From: an uncultured Chloroflexota bacterium
GTDB taxonomy: Bacteria > Chloroflexota > Chloroflexia > Thermomicrobiales > UBA6265
Direction: 5' to 3'
NCBI GenBank assembly: GCA_937901745.1
Contig: CALGSZ010000055.1
Location: forward strand, 62,001-126,000
Length of the DNA: 64,000 nt
The notes beneath the pieces were generated by a model that had not been told where the DNA came from, searched no databases, and saw only the letters and a program-made list of their open reading frames with translations. Made by a program: the position numbers and the translations under genes. Position 1 is the first letter of the stretch; every line of letters begins with the position of its first letter. Shown piece after piece: positions 8,525 to 17,130 of the stretch.

Positions 8525-9634
8525 GTGGCAACGAAGTTGGTCATCATTGGTCTGCCGGCCGCCGGCAAGACGACGGTCTTCAACGCGCTGACGCGCGCCG
8601 AAGCGCAAACAGGTGGCTTTGGCGCGGCCGACGAGCCGAATCTGGCGACAGTCAAGGTGCCCGATCCAAGGCTGGATCGGCTGACGGAGATGTTCAAACC
8701 GCAGCGCAAGGTTCCGGCGGACGTCCAATACCTCGATGTCGCCGGCGTCGCCAAGGGCATCGCCGAAAAGGGGATGAGCGGGCAATTGCTCGGGCATCTC
8801 AGTCAAGCGGACGCTTTGCTCCTCGTCGTCCGAGCGTTCGATGATCCGAATGTCCCGCATCCCGAGGAGACCGTCGATCCTGAGCGTGATATCGAGACCC
8901 TCCTCCTTGAGCTTACCTTCAGCGACCTCAGCATCGTGGACAAGCGCCTGCAGCGGCTCGCGGCGCAAATTCCGAAGCTTCGCGGCGCTGAGCGCGAGGC
9001 TTACGAGCGCGAGCAGGTGGTGATGACCAAGCTGAAGGAGGCGCTGGAGGCAGATCGGCCGGTACGCGAGGTTCTACCCGAACTCGACCCGGACGAGGTC
9101 AAGATGCTGCGCGGCTTCGGATTCCTGACCGCGAAGCCGCTCTTCATCCTGCTCAACGTGGGAGAGAACCAGCTCGGCGAGGAAGCCGCGAAACTCGTGG
9201 AGCGGGTGCGGGAGCGCTTCGGCCGGCCGGGCGTGGCCGTGGATGCCCTCGCCGGGAAGCTCGAGATGGAGATCAGCCAGCTCGACGACGAGGACGCGGC
9301 CGCGTTCCTCGCCGATGTGGGAATCGAGGAATCGAGCCGCGACCGCGTGATCCGGCAGTCGTTCGCCTTGCTCGGTCTCATCCCCTTCTTCACTGTCGGA
9401 GAGGACGAGTGCCGCGCTTGGACGATCCGCCGCGGGACGACCGCTCTAGAGGCGGCCGGCGAGATCCACAGCGACATCCAGCGGGGTTTCATCCGCGCGG
9501 AAGTCGTCTCGTACGACGACCTCATCGCCGCCGGGAGCATGGCGGAAGCCAAGCGCCTCGGGACCTACCGGCGGGAGGGCAAGAGCTACATCGTCCAGGA
9601 CGGGGACATCATCCACTTCCTATTCAACGTGTAG
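8525..9634 (+). CDS. ychF: Redox-responsive ATPase YchF (Obg family)
   Basis: Cytoplasmic Obg-type P-loop protein that prefers ATP and associates with ribosomes; 369 residues, normal length. The order is G domain, an inserted coiled coil (about 130-200), and a C-terminal TGS domain (about 280-366, ending DGDIIHFLFNV). The usual NKxD specificity motif is replaced by NVGE (211-214), as expected for an ATP-preferring YchF. The P-loop reads GLPAAGKTT (9-17), where most YchF proteins have GLPNVGKST; this variation is unusual but retains Gly-Lys-Thr. GTG start at 8525. Confidence 0.95.
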   Translation: MATKLVIIGLPAAGKTTVFNALTRAEAQTGGFGAADEPNLATVKVPDPRLDRLTEMFKPQRKVPADVQYLDVAGVAKGIAEKGMSGQLLGHLSQADALLLVVRAFDDPNVPHPEETVDPERDIETLLLELTFSDLSIVDKRLQRLAAQIPKLRGAEREAYEREQVVMTKLKEALEADRPVREVLPELDPDEVKMLRGFGFLTAKPLFILLNVGENQLGEEAAKLVERVRERFGRPGVAVDALAGKLEMEISQLDDEDAAAFLADVGIEESSRDRVIRQSFALLGLIPFFTVGEDECRAWTIRRGTTALEAAGEIHSDIQRGFIRAEVVSYDDLIAAGSMAEAKRLGTYRREGKSYIVQDGDIIHFLFNV

Positions 9635-9661
9635 TCTCGCCAGATTTGCGAACGACGAATG

Positions 9662-11395
9662 TCAGGCCGGAGTGGCAGCCCGCTCGGCGCGGGCTGCTCG
9701 CTCCGCGCGCGTCGCCGCTTCATCAACGGCCAACCCGTCCGCGGTCAGGATGACGCCGTAGCTGTCGCGCGCCCGCTCGACGGAGACGATGCCGTTGCGC
9801 ACATCCTCCAAGACCAGCGCGGGATCGCGTGTCAGCGGATCGTAGAAGCCGCCGCCTCCAGGCAAGTGCAGGGTGATTACCGTGTCAGGCGGGAGCTCCC
9901 GCGCGCCTTTCCGCTCGATCCGCTCACCAGTCGAGAGCGTGATCTCAGCGGCAGCTCCCTGACCGCCGCCGGCATAACCCGCTGCCGGGTGGTGGAGGCG
10001 ATCGAAGAGGGCTGAGAAGGTAAATGGTCGCCGCGTGCGCACGGCGAGCTTGAGCGTCTGCCCGCAGCCGCCGCGGAAGCGCCCGGGCCCTCCAGAGTCG
10101 GCGCGAATTTCGCGCGCGTGAACGACGACCGGCGAAAGCTGCTCGATCACCTCGGCGGGCACGCCAGCGATGCCGCTCGGGAACGCTGTGGCGTGCAATC
10201 CGTCCTTCGTTGGCCGCGCACCTGTGCCGCCGCAGGAGAACCAGACGTACGTGAACGGGCGGTCTGACTTGTCGTAGCCCGTGAACTGAAGGTTCCAGAT
10301 ATTCGCTGCCCCTTCGGCCATGACGCGATCCGGGATGACCTTCGCCAGCGCGCCGAAGATCGCTCCGGGCAAGAAGTGGCCGATGATATGTCGCGCCGAG
10401 ACGGGAGCCGGTGGCAGCGCGTTGAGAATGCTGCGCGGCGGCGCGGTAACGGTCACGGGACGGAAGCTCCCCTCGTTGTTCGGCACCTCCGGCGCCAGCG
10501 CGCACTTCAGCGCGTACGTTGTGTAGGCGTGCGTGTAGTTGAGGACGACGTTGATCCCGCGCTTGCTTTCCGGCGAGCTACCGGCCCAATCGACATGTAG
10601 CTCGTCGTCGCGCTTCGTCAGCGTGACGTGGAGCCGGATCGGTTCTTCGTAGCCATCGGAGTAGACCTCGTTCTCGTAGACGCCGTCCGGCAAGGCAGCG
10701 ATTGCCGCGCGCATCGCTCGCTCCGATCGGCCGATGATCTCAGCCGAGAGATCGTCGAGCGTTTCCAGGCCGAACTCGGTCATGAACTCGAGGAGACGAG
10801 CCGCGCCGACGTCGTTGCCGGCCGCCTGCGCGTGGATATCGCCGAGGACCGGCTCCGGCGCGCGAACGTTGGCCGCGAGGATCTTCAACAGCTCGCGGTT
10901 CGGCTCGCCTCGGTCGTAGAGCTTCGTGATCGGGATGTAGAGTCCTTCTTCATAGACCGAGCGGGCGTCGGTCGAAAGGCCGATCCCTCCAATATCGAGT
11001 ACGTGGCAGGTATTGCCGAAGTAGCCGACGAGTGTGTCCCCCCGGAAGACCGGCGTGATGACGGTGAAGTCATGGAGGTGGCCCGAGGTCTTCTGCGGAT
11101 CGTTCGTGATGAGGACGTCGCCAGGCCGCAACTCCTCGGGCGGATAGACGGCGAGGAAGTGGTGGATGCACGTCGCCATCGAGTTGATGTGACCGGGCGT
11201 GCCGGTCACCGCCTGGGCGATCATGTTGCCCTGAGCGTCGAAGACGCCGGCGGAGAGGTCGCCAGCCTCCCGCACGATCGAGGTGAAGCTCGTGCGCATC
11301 AGGGCGGTCGCCTGCTCGTTGACGACCGAGATCAGGCGATTCCACATCACCTCGAGCCGCACGGGATCGAGTCGAGTTTGCGTTTCTGCCGTCAT
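9662..11395 (-). CDS. hyuB: Hydantoinase B/oxoprolinase family protein
   Basis: Beta subunit of an ATP-dependent hydantoinase/5-oxoprolinase/acetone carboxylase-type enzyme, 577 residues. Family motifs include VREAGDLSAGVFDAQGNM, ITNDPQKTSGHLHDFTV and the Gly-rich C-terminal RADSGGPGRFRGG. It should work with the HyuA-type subunit encoded upstream on the same strand. ATG 11395 is chosen because GGAAGAGG lies 6-8 nt before it; the frame continues 19 codons further but without a ribosome site. The true substrate is not predictable: hydantoins, 5-oxoproline and ketones all occur in this family. A lipoprotein gene separates it from hyuA. Confidence 0.93.
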   Translation of the reverse strand: MTAETQTRLDPVRLEVMWNRLISVVNEQATALMRTSFTSIVREAGDLSAGVFDAQGNMIAQAVTGTPGHINSMATCIHHFLAVYPPEELRPGDVLITNDPQKTSGHLHDFTVITPVFRGDTLVGYFGNTCHVLDIGGIGLSTDARSVYEEGLYIPITKLYDRGEPNRELLKILAANVRAPEPVLGDIHAQAAGNDVGAARLLEFMTEFGLETLDDLSAEIIGRSERAMRAAIAALPDGVYENEVYSDGYEEPIRLHVTLTKRDDELHVDWAGSSPESKRGINVVLNYTHAYTTYALKCALAPEVPNNEGSFRPVTVTAPPRSILNALPPAPVSARHIIGHFLPGAIFGALAKVIPDRVMAEGAANIWNLQFTGYDKSDRPFTYVWFSCGGTGARPTKDGLHATAFPSGIAGVPAEVIEQLSPVVVHAREIRADSGGPGRFRGGCGQTLKLAVRTRRPFTFSALFDRLHHPAAGYAGGGQGAAAEITLSTGERIERKGARELPPDTVITLHLPGGGGFYDPLTRDPALVLEDVRNGIVSVERARDSYGVILTADGLAVDEAATRAERAARAERAATPA

Positions 11396-11557
11396 CGCGT
11401 GGCCTCTTCCGCCGTCCATATTTCCTGCCCGCCAGTCCAAGCGGGATAGCAATCCGCCTTGGCGAAAATGGACAGGCGTCGCGCGGGAGCAGGTGAGCCC
11501 ACTCAGCGCGACGCCTGGTTCAAAGAGCCAGCGTTGAATGCCGAGCCGTCTAGCCGT

Positions 11558-12424
11558 CTAGATGCACGCCGTCTCCGCGCCGGGCGTACCCGCAACCGGC
11601 GAGCCAGCGATAGGCGATGCCATCGGGCTAGCTGCTGGCGACGCAACCGGCGAGGCAGCCGGGCTGGCCGGGCTCGTCGGCGTGCATGTCGGCAGCGTCG
11701 TGGGTGTCGCCGTTGGCGGCTCCGGAGTCGCCGTTGCGGTTGCCGTCGCGGTATTCGTCGCGGTCGGTGCCGGCGTGTTCGTCGGCGGCGGTGGGACCAC
11801 GACCGCTTCAGTCGCCTCCGGAGAAGCCTCCGGCGACGTGACCGGCGAAGTCACCGGCGATGCGACCGCCTCCTCGGTGGGCGACGCCTCCGGGCTCGCT
11901 TCCTCGGTAGCCGGCGATGCGATTGGAGCTTCAGTGGTCGGAGACGCGGCCTCTGTCGACTCAGGCGACGCTTCGACCACCGGCGTCGCTTCCTCAACCG
12001 TCACCTCCGGCGAGGCTTCCGGGCTCGTTACCGGCGTGGCCGGCTCAGGCGTCGCGGCTTCTGGAGAAAGCTCCTCGGCCACCGGAGATGCCTCAGGTGA
12101 AGCCGCCTCCGGCGAGGCTTCCTCAGCGACCGGGGATGCCTCAGGCGAAGCCACTGGAGACGCGACTGGCGAGGCGACCGGGGAAGCAACGGGCGACGCC
12201 GCTGGCGATGCCTCCGGCGAGGCAGCTGGCGTTTCTTCAGCCGGCGTCACCTCAACCGTCTCAGTAATCGCGGGCGAAGCAGGCGCCTCGGGCGTGGGCG
12301 TGGTCTCTTCCTCGTCCCGTCCGCACGCCGCCAGGACTAAGAGGCACAACGCGGCAGTCAGGCCGATCGCCCCGGATCGAGTCACGTAGCGTCGGAATCC
12401 CATCCCCATCCCCCGTTTCCGCAT
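11558..12424 (-). CDS. Repeat-only putative lipoprotein (Ala/Ser/Pro/Glu-rich)
   Basis: 288 residues. The N-terminus is basic then hydrophobic and ends in a lipobox, LAAC, with Cys34 as the likely lipidated residue. Everything after it is low complexity: repeated ASPEASP and ASPVASP units (about 60-215), a Thr/Pro/Ala section of the TNTPAPTAT kind, then more Ala-Ser-Pro repeats up to a short ETACI tail. No folded domain is visible. It probably forms an extended surface or wall-spanning linker, but the role is unknown. It lies on the same strand between hyuA and hyuB. The repeats also keep the opposite strand open, which produces a false antisense ORF. Confidence 0.75.
   Translation of the reverse strand: MRKRGMGMGFRRYVTRSGAIGLTAALCLLVLAACGRDEEETTPTPEAPASPAITETVEVTPAEETPAASPEASPAASPVASPVASPVASPVASPEASPVAEEASPEAASPEASPVAEELSPEAATPEPATPVTSPEASPEVTVEEATPVVEASPESTEAASPTTEAPIASPATEEASPEASPTEEAVASPVTSPVTSPEASPEATEAVVVPPPPTNTPAPTATNTATATATATPEPPTATPTTLPTCTPTSPASPAASPVASPAASPMASPIAGSPVAGTPGAETACI
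11640..12300 (-). repeat. Degenerate short tandem repeats coding Ala-Ser-Pro-(Glu/Val)
   Basis: Imperfect 12-18 bp units, reading on the minus strand as GCTTCGCCTGAGGCATCCCC-like sequence, encode the ASPEASP/ASPVASP repeats of the lipoprotein. Similar coding repeats recur in secD at 55867-55950. Codons for Ala, Ser, Pro and Glu vary between copies, so the protein repeat is kept more strictly than the DNA repeat. Confidence 0.7.
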
Positions 12425-12571
12425 CTCGGCACCAAACTCCCCATTCAGTGCCTCACGGCTTCAGTTCAACGGCCAGACCGTCGCTTTTCAGTTCCCTCAT
12501 TGAATCCTACAGATCAGATGCCGCGTTCCGCAAGGACTCTTTGCCTAAATGTCACTCCCACGAAGTGGTCA

Positions 12572-14707
12572 TCAGCGCTGAAAGCGGATGATGAGATTCA
12601 GTAGCGAGTCAATTTCCACCGTGGCACCGGGACCGACGATGACAGTCGATTCCCGCTCCTCCACGACGGCAGGACCCGAGAAGGACATGCCGGGCGCCAA
12701 CGCGTAGCGGTCGTAGACGGGCACGGTCTCGAATCCGTTCCGCTCGGGCAGATAGATCGGCCGCTCTCCCTTCCGCGCGTCCGCCACGGTGGCAGCGACT
12801 GCCGGCGCGGCGCCGATCGTGAACCGCAATTGCGGAGCGGGCGCGGAGGTCACCACTCGCCAGCTGACCGCCTCAACGGGATTGCCGGGCGCGATCCGCC
12901 CGTAGAGCCGGCGATATTCGGCCTCGAAGCGCTCGGTCAGCTCCCGCGCCGCTGACGACTTTTCAAGAGTATCCGGCACCGGCACAGTCACCTGATGCCC
13001 CTGCCCCACGTAGCGCAGCTCTGCGGTCCGCTGGATCCGCACCGCATCTGCCGGGACTCCCGCCTCGCCGAGAATGGACTGCCCTTCCGCTTCCATCTCC
13101 GCGAACCGCGCCGCCGCCTGGTCCCAATCGAGCTCGTCCAATCTCCCGACGTAGGTCCGCACAAAATCGAAGGCAAGCGGTGCAACCAGGAAGCCGGCCG
13201 TGCTCGCAACTCCCGCGCCGAGCGGGACGATTACCTCCGGCGACCGCAGGATTTCGGCGACGCGGAAGGCGTGCACCGGCCCGGCGCCGCCGAAGGCGAA
13301 GACCGAATAGGCGCGCGGATCCTTGCCCTGCTCGATCGCGTGGATGCGCGCCGCGCTTGCCATCTGCTCGTTCACGACGTGGTGAATGCCCCAGGCTGTG
13401 GCGATCTCATCCATGCCGAGCCGCTCACCGAGACGAGCGATTGCCGCGCGAGCCGCCTCGACATCGAGCCGCAGCTGTCCGCCGAGGAAGAATTCGGGAT
13501 CCAAGTAGCCGAGCAGTAAATCGGCATCGGTGACCGTCGGCTCGGTCCCGCCACGGCCATAGCACGCCGGCCCTGGATCGGCGCCCGCGCTGTCCGGCCC
13601 CACTTTCAGCAAGCCGAGCGCGTCGACTCGGGCGATGCTCCCACCCCCGGCGCCGATCTCGATTAGCTCGATTGTCGGCACTCGCACCGGGAGCCCGCTG
13701 CCCTTCTTGAACCGGTAGACTCGGCTGACTTCGAATTCGGCGCTGATGGATGGTTGGCCCTTGTCGATAAGGCAGCACTTGGCCGTCGTGCCGCCCATAT
13801 CGAACGAGAGCAGCGAGGAGCGCCCGGTCAGCCGGCCAAAATGCGCCGCCGCCAGCGCACCCGCCGCAGGTCCAGATTCCACGAGGCGGATCGGATAGCG
13901 CGTGGCCGTGTCGGTCGTGCAGAGTCCGCCGGAGGAGAGCATGATGAACAGCGTGCCGGGGACGCCGAGATCGCTCAGCCCGGTGATGACCCGGTCGAGG
14001 TAGCGAGCGACGATCGGCCGCACGTAGACATTCGCGATTGTCGTGCTCGCCCGCTCGTACTCGCGGATTTCGGGCACGACATCACTAGAGAGGGATACGA
14101 CGAGCGAGGGTGCGACCTCTTCGAGAATGGCACCAACCTGCCGCTCGTGCTCCGGATTCTGATAGCTGTGCAGCAAACAAACCGCCACCGCCTCGATGCC
14201 GTCATCAACGAGGCGTCGCGCAAGCGCCGCGACCTCGTCCGCATCGAGCGGCGTCAGCACGGAGCCGTCCGCCAAGATGCGCTCGTTCAGCTCGAAGCGG
14301 AGATAGCGTGGGACGAGCGGCTTGGGAAGCTCGAGGAACAGGTCGTACAAGTCGTAGCGATGCTCCCGGCCGATCTCAACCGCGTCACGGAATCCGCGCG
14401 TCGTCAGAAGCGCCGTCTTCGCGCCCTTTCGCTCAATCAGCGCGTTCGTCACGAGCGTCGTGCCATGAACGATCTGCCCGACCTCACTAGGCTGTCGCTC
14501 AGCCGCCCGGAGCAACTGTTCCAGTCCCGTTCGCACCGCGCGAGCCGGGTCATCCGGTGTGGTCAACGTCTTGCCGATGGTCGTCTGGCCCGTGAGGGAA
14601 TCGACGAGAAGAAAGTCCGTGAAGGTTCCCCCGATGTCGATCCCAATACGAATCGGCGCCTGCTCCCTGGCTGTCTGCGCGCTTTCCATCTCTCCCTCGA
14701 CTAGCAT
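12572..14707 (-). CDS. hyuA: Hydantoinase A/oxoprolinase family protein
   Basis: ATP-binding subunit of a hydantoinase/5-oxoprolinase-type enzyme, 711 residues. The N-terminus carries the actin-like phosphate loop IGIDIGGTFTDFLLVD. HGTTLVTNALIERKGAKTA and the central SFDMGGTTAKCCLID motif follow. Internal GAGGGSIARVD and FAFGGAGPVHAF are also family hallmarks. ATG 14707 has AGGA 5-6 nt upstream; ATG 14689 is a second option. It is normally adjacent to hyuB, but here a 0.9-kb lipoprotein gene lies between them on the same strand. Confidence 0.94.
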   Translation of the reverse strand: MLVEGEMESAQTAREQAPIRIGIDIGGTFTDFLLVDSLTGQTTIGKTLTTPDDPARAVRTGLEQLLRAAERQPSEVGQIVHGTTLVTNALIERKGAKTALLTTRGFRDAVEIGREHRYDLYDLFLELPKPLVPRYLRFELNERILADGSVLTPLDADEVAALARRLVDDGIEAVAVCLLHSYQNPEHERQVGAILEEVAPSLVVSLSSDVVPEIREYERASTTIANVYVRPIVARYLDRVITGLSDLGVPGTLFIMLSSGGLCTTDTATRYPIRLVESGPAAGALAAAHFGRLTGRSSLLSFDMGGTTAKCCLIDKGQPSISAEFEVSRVYRFKKGSGLPVRVPTIELIEIGAGGGSIARVDALGLLKVGPDSAGADPGPACYGRGGTEPTVTDADLLLGYLDPEFFLGGQLRLDVEAARAAIARLGERLGMDEIATAWGIHHVVNEQMASAARIHAIEQGKDPRAYSVFAFGGAGPVHAFRVAEILRSPEVIVPLGAGVASTAGFLVAPLAFDFVRTYVGRLDELDWDQAAARFAEMEAEGQSILGEAGVPADAVRIQRTAELRYVGQGHQVTVPVPDTLEKSSAARELTERFEAEYRRLYGRIAPGNPVEAVSWRVVTSAPAPQLRFTIGAAPAVAATVADARKGERPIYLPERNGFETVPVYDRYALAPGMSFSGPAVVEERESTVIVGPGATVEIDSLLNLIIRFQR

Positions 14708-14754
14708 TCGCTTCCTAGCCGTCACGCAGCGCAATGCTACACTCGCACGGAATG

Positions 14755-14785
14755 GCCGCCACTTGTCCAGCGAGGACATGGCGGC
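14755..14785. promoter_or_regulatory. Interrupted inverted repeat in the hyuA/lppX divergent region
   Basis: GCCGCCA (14755-14761) pairs with TGGCGGC (14779-14785), and inside them GTCC (14765-14768) pairs with GGAC (14774-14777). It lies in the 109-bp region between divergent genes and could be a two-part operator or a leader hairpin. No matching regulator is adjacent. Confidence 0.35.
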
Positions 14786-14816
14786 AGGTCAAAATTTGTG
14801 GCTCGTGTAAAGAGGC

Positions 14817-15551
14817 ATGGTGATCAAACGGTTTCTGATAGCTCTGGCAGTTCTCCTCAGTGTTCTCGCGATCAGTGGGCAGGCAGGCTTAGCGAATCTC
14901 GCTTCCACGCCGGCCACCCCCGTCACCCTCACGGCGACAGACATTCTCGCCCGCGCGAGCGAGCAGCTCGCTGACACCCAAACGGTGCGATTCAAGCTCG
15001 AGATCGAGGGCGACACTTACATTGATCCTGGGCGAACGCTCAAGCTCTTGGAAGCGGAAGGCGAGCTGGCGCGGCCGGATCGGGTGCGGACGGAATTCAA
15101 GGTCGTCGCCTTGGAGCGCGCGACCGTCACCGTCCAGCTCATCATCGTCAGCGGCCACTGGTGGACGACGGACTTGGTGACCGGAGAATGGACGGATGCT
15201 CCTGTCGAGTTCGAGTACGATCCCTCAGTCCTCTTCGACAATCAGGACGGCATCGGCCCGATCATGGACCGTGTCGAGAATGCCGAGCGCCTGGAGGACG
15301 ACAAACTCGACGGCCGAAAGACGTACCACATCCGGGCCGTCGTGGATCAGGAGATCATCGGTCCCTTGACCTCGAACACGATCGATGCCACGCCGGTGAC
15401 CGTCGATCTCTGGATCGACCAGGAAACGTTCGATGTCTTGCGGGCGCGCCTGGCGGAGCCAGAGGACGCGCCAGGTCCGGACAGGCCGGCCACATGGACG
15501 CTGGACCTGTTCGATCACGGTGCCACGATTGAAATCGAGCCACCAGAATAG
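14817..15551 (+). CDS. LppX/LprG-family lipid-binding exported protein
   Basis: 244 residues with a signal sequence (residues about 4-24) and a single domain like the LppX_LprAFG family. In mycobacteria these periplasmic carriers hold acylated lipids in a hydrophobic cavity. Family-like segments are SEQLADTQTVRFKLEIEG near the start, GHWWTTDLVTGEW, and LWIDQETFDVLRARL toward the end. Unlike LprG, there is no lipobox cysteine: the signal ends ISGQAGLANLAS, so it may be soluble or held by an uncleaved signal. AGAGG is very close to ATG 14817 and better placed for GTG 14820. It overlaps the following MFS gene, echoing the mycobacterial lprG-Rv1410c pair. Confidence 0.78.
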   Translation: MVIKRFLIALAVLLSVLAISGQAGLANLASTPATPVTLTATDILARASEQLADTQTVRFKLEIEGDTYIDPGRTLKLLEAEGELARPDRVRTEFKVVALERATVTVQLIIVSGHWWTTDLVTGEWTDAPVEFEYDPSVLFDNQDGIGPIMDRVENAERLEDDKLDGRKTYHIRAVVDQEIIGPLTSNTIDATPVTVDLWIDQETFDVLRARLAEPEDAPGPDRPATWTLDLFDHGATIEIEPPE

Positions 15552-17109
15552 GAGCCGCCTCTCCATTCCCGGCGGCTGGCCCCTCGCGGCGGCGCTGGCC
15601 GCGGTCTTTCTGGGCGCGATCGATCTGACCGTCATCGCGACGGTGCTTCCCCAGATCGTCTTCGATCTGCATATCAACACTGCCGACGTCGATCGCTACA
15701 TCTGGGTCGTCAACGCCTACCTTCTCGCATACATCGTGACGATCCCGGTCATGGGTCGCATCTCCGACCTGATCGGGCGAACGGCCGCATTCCAGGTCGC
15801 ACTCGCGATCTTCCTGGCCGGCTCGATCTGGAGCGCCCTCGCTTCGGATCTCGGCGGGCTCATCGCCGGGCGTGCAATCCAAGGCGCCGGCGGCGGCGCG
15901 TTGCTCCCCGTCACCATCGCTCTTGTCGGCGACCTTCTGCCGCCTGGCCGGCGCGTGACCGCGATCGGTCTCGTGGGCGCGATCGACACGCTCGGCTGGG
16001 TGCTCGGGCCGATTTGGGGAGCAGCGATTACCCGGCTCGCGCCCGGCGCGGAGCCTTGGCGCTGGGTGTTCTGGATCAACCTGCCCCTCGGAGTCGCGGT
16101 CGCGGCATTGATTCAGGTCCGCTCCCGCCACGCCAGACCGACTGCACCGGCAGTAGCTCAACAGTCTCCTCGCGGCCTCGATCTCGTGGGGACGCTCCTG
16201 CTTGGCGGCTCGCTCCTCCTCATCAACCTCGGCCTGGCGTCGAGCGGCGAGATCGGCCTTTCGAAAGGCGCGGCAATGCGCGCTCTCGGTGGCACCCGCA
16301 ACCCTCTCGCTGCCTACCTGGTGCCACTCCTGATCTCCGGCGCCGCGCTGCTCGTCTTGTTCATCCTCTGGGAACTCCGCGCTTCCTCGCCAATCCTGCC
16401 GCCGCGGCTCTTCCGCCAACCGGCCTTCGCGGCGGCCATCGCGGCCAACTTTCTGATCGGCGTCGCGCTCATTGTCGCGATGGTGGATGTACCCGTCGTC
16501 GTGGCGCTACTCGCTGAAGAGGATCGGATCAGCGAGCTGAGCGCGGCCTACCTCGCTCCGTTCACGCTGACAATGGCAATCCTCGCGTTTAGCGGCGGCG
16601 CGCTTGCCGCGCGGCGCGGCGAGAGCCAAACCGCGGCCATCGGCATTGCGCTCGTTGTCGTGGGCTACATCGCGTTGTGGCTCGGCCTCCGGCAGGAGCG
16701 GGAGATCTGGATGGTGCCCGGCCTGATGATCGCCGGCTCCGGGTTCGGACTCGTCCTGGCTCCCATCGGCGCCACGGCGATCGATGCCGCTCCTCCTCCC
16801 GATCGCGGCGTGGCGGCCGCGCTGACGATCTTGTTCCGGCTGCTGGGGATGACGATCGGAATTTCCGCGCTGACCGCGGTCGGAGTGCGCCGGCTCCAGT
16901 CGCTCTCCGAAGGAGTGGAGCCCGTGGTGCGGCGCGCCGGGGAGACGACAGCTGAGTTCTTCGTCCGGCAGAACCAGTACATCGAGGAGGTCGCGATCCC
17001 GCTCAGCCTGCGTGTCGTGCGCGAGACCTTCCTGATCGCGGCGATCATCGCCATCATCGCGCTCGCCCCGGTGAGGAGAATGCGAGATCGCGCGAATTCA
17101 GAGGGCTGA
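15520..17109 (+). CDS. MFS transporter, DHA2-like, partner of the LppX-type protein
   Basis: About 529 residues with 14 predicted membrane spans, drug:H+ antiporter-2 architecture. It shows RISDLIGRTAAF (loop 2-3 motif A), GRAIQGAGGGALLPV (motif B region) and GAIDTLGWVLGPIWGA (motif C-like). The start is unusual: no ATG precedes helix 1. Options are GTG 15520, TTG 15529, or a rare ATT 15565 that has AGGAG at 15550-15554. All but the last overlap the lppX end, suggesting translational coupling. In mycobacteria the equivalent pump, Rv1410/P55, moves triacylglycerides and needs LprG, so lipid export is the best guess over drug efflux. Confidence 0.85.
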   Translation: MPRLKSSHQNRSRLSIPGGWPLAAALAAVFLGAIDLTVIATVLPQIVFDLHINTADVDRYIWVVNAYLLAYIVTIPVMGRISDLIGRTAAFQVALAIFLAGSIWSALASDLGGLIAGRAIQGAGGGALLPVTIALVGDLLPPGRRVTAIGLVGAIDTLGWVLGPIWGAAITRLAPGAEPWRWVFWINLPLGVAVAALIQVRSRHARPTAPAVAQQSPRGLDLVGTLLLGGSLLLINLGLASSGEIGLSKGAAMRALGGTRNPLAAYLVPLLISGAALLVLFILWELRASSPILPPRLFRQPAFAAAIAANFLIGVALIVAMVDVPVVVALLAEEDRISELSAAYLAPFTLTMAILAFSGGALAARRGESQTAAIGIALVVVGYIALWLGLRQEREIWMVPGLMIAGSGFGLVLAPIGATAIDAAPPPDRGVAAALTILFRLLGMTIGISALTAVGVRRLQSLSEGVEPVVRRAGETTAEFFVRQNQYIEEVAIPLSLRVVRETFLIAAIIAIIALAPVRRMRDRANSEG

Positions 17110-17130
17110 CGGAGCGCCAGGGCTCTCATA

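Noticed and set aside
11562..12389. 275-codon open frame on the plus strand, Gly/Ser/Ala-rich
   Set aside because: It is the mirror of the repeat-rich lipoprotein gene. The minus-strand reading has a signal sequence, lipobox and start, while this one has no ribosome site or export signal.
15355..16419. 354-codon minus-strand frame over the LppX/MFS genes
   Set aside because: Arg/Asp-rich shadow of membrane helices; no recognisable domain.
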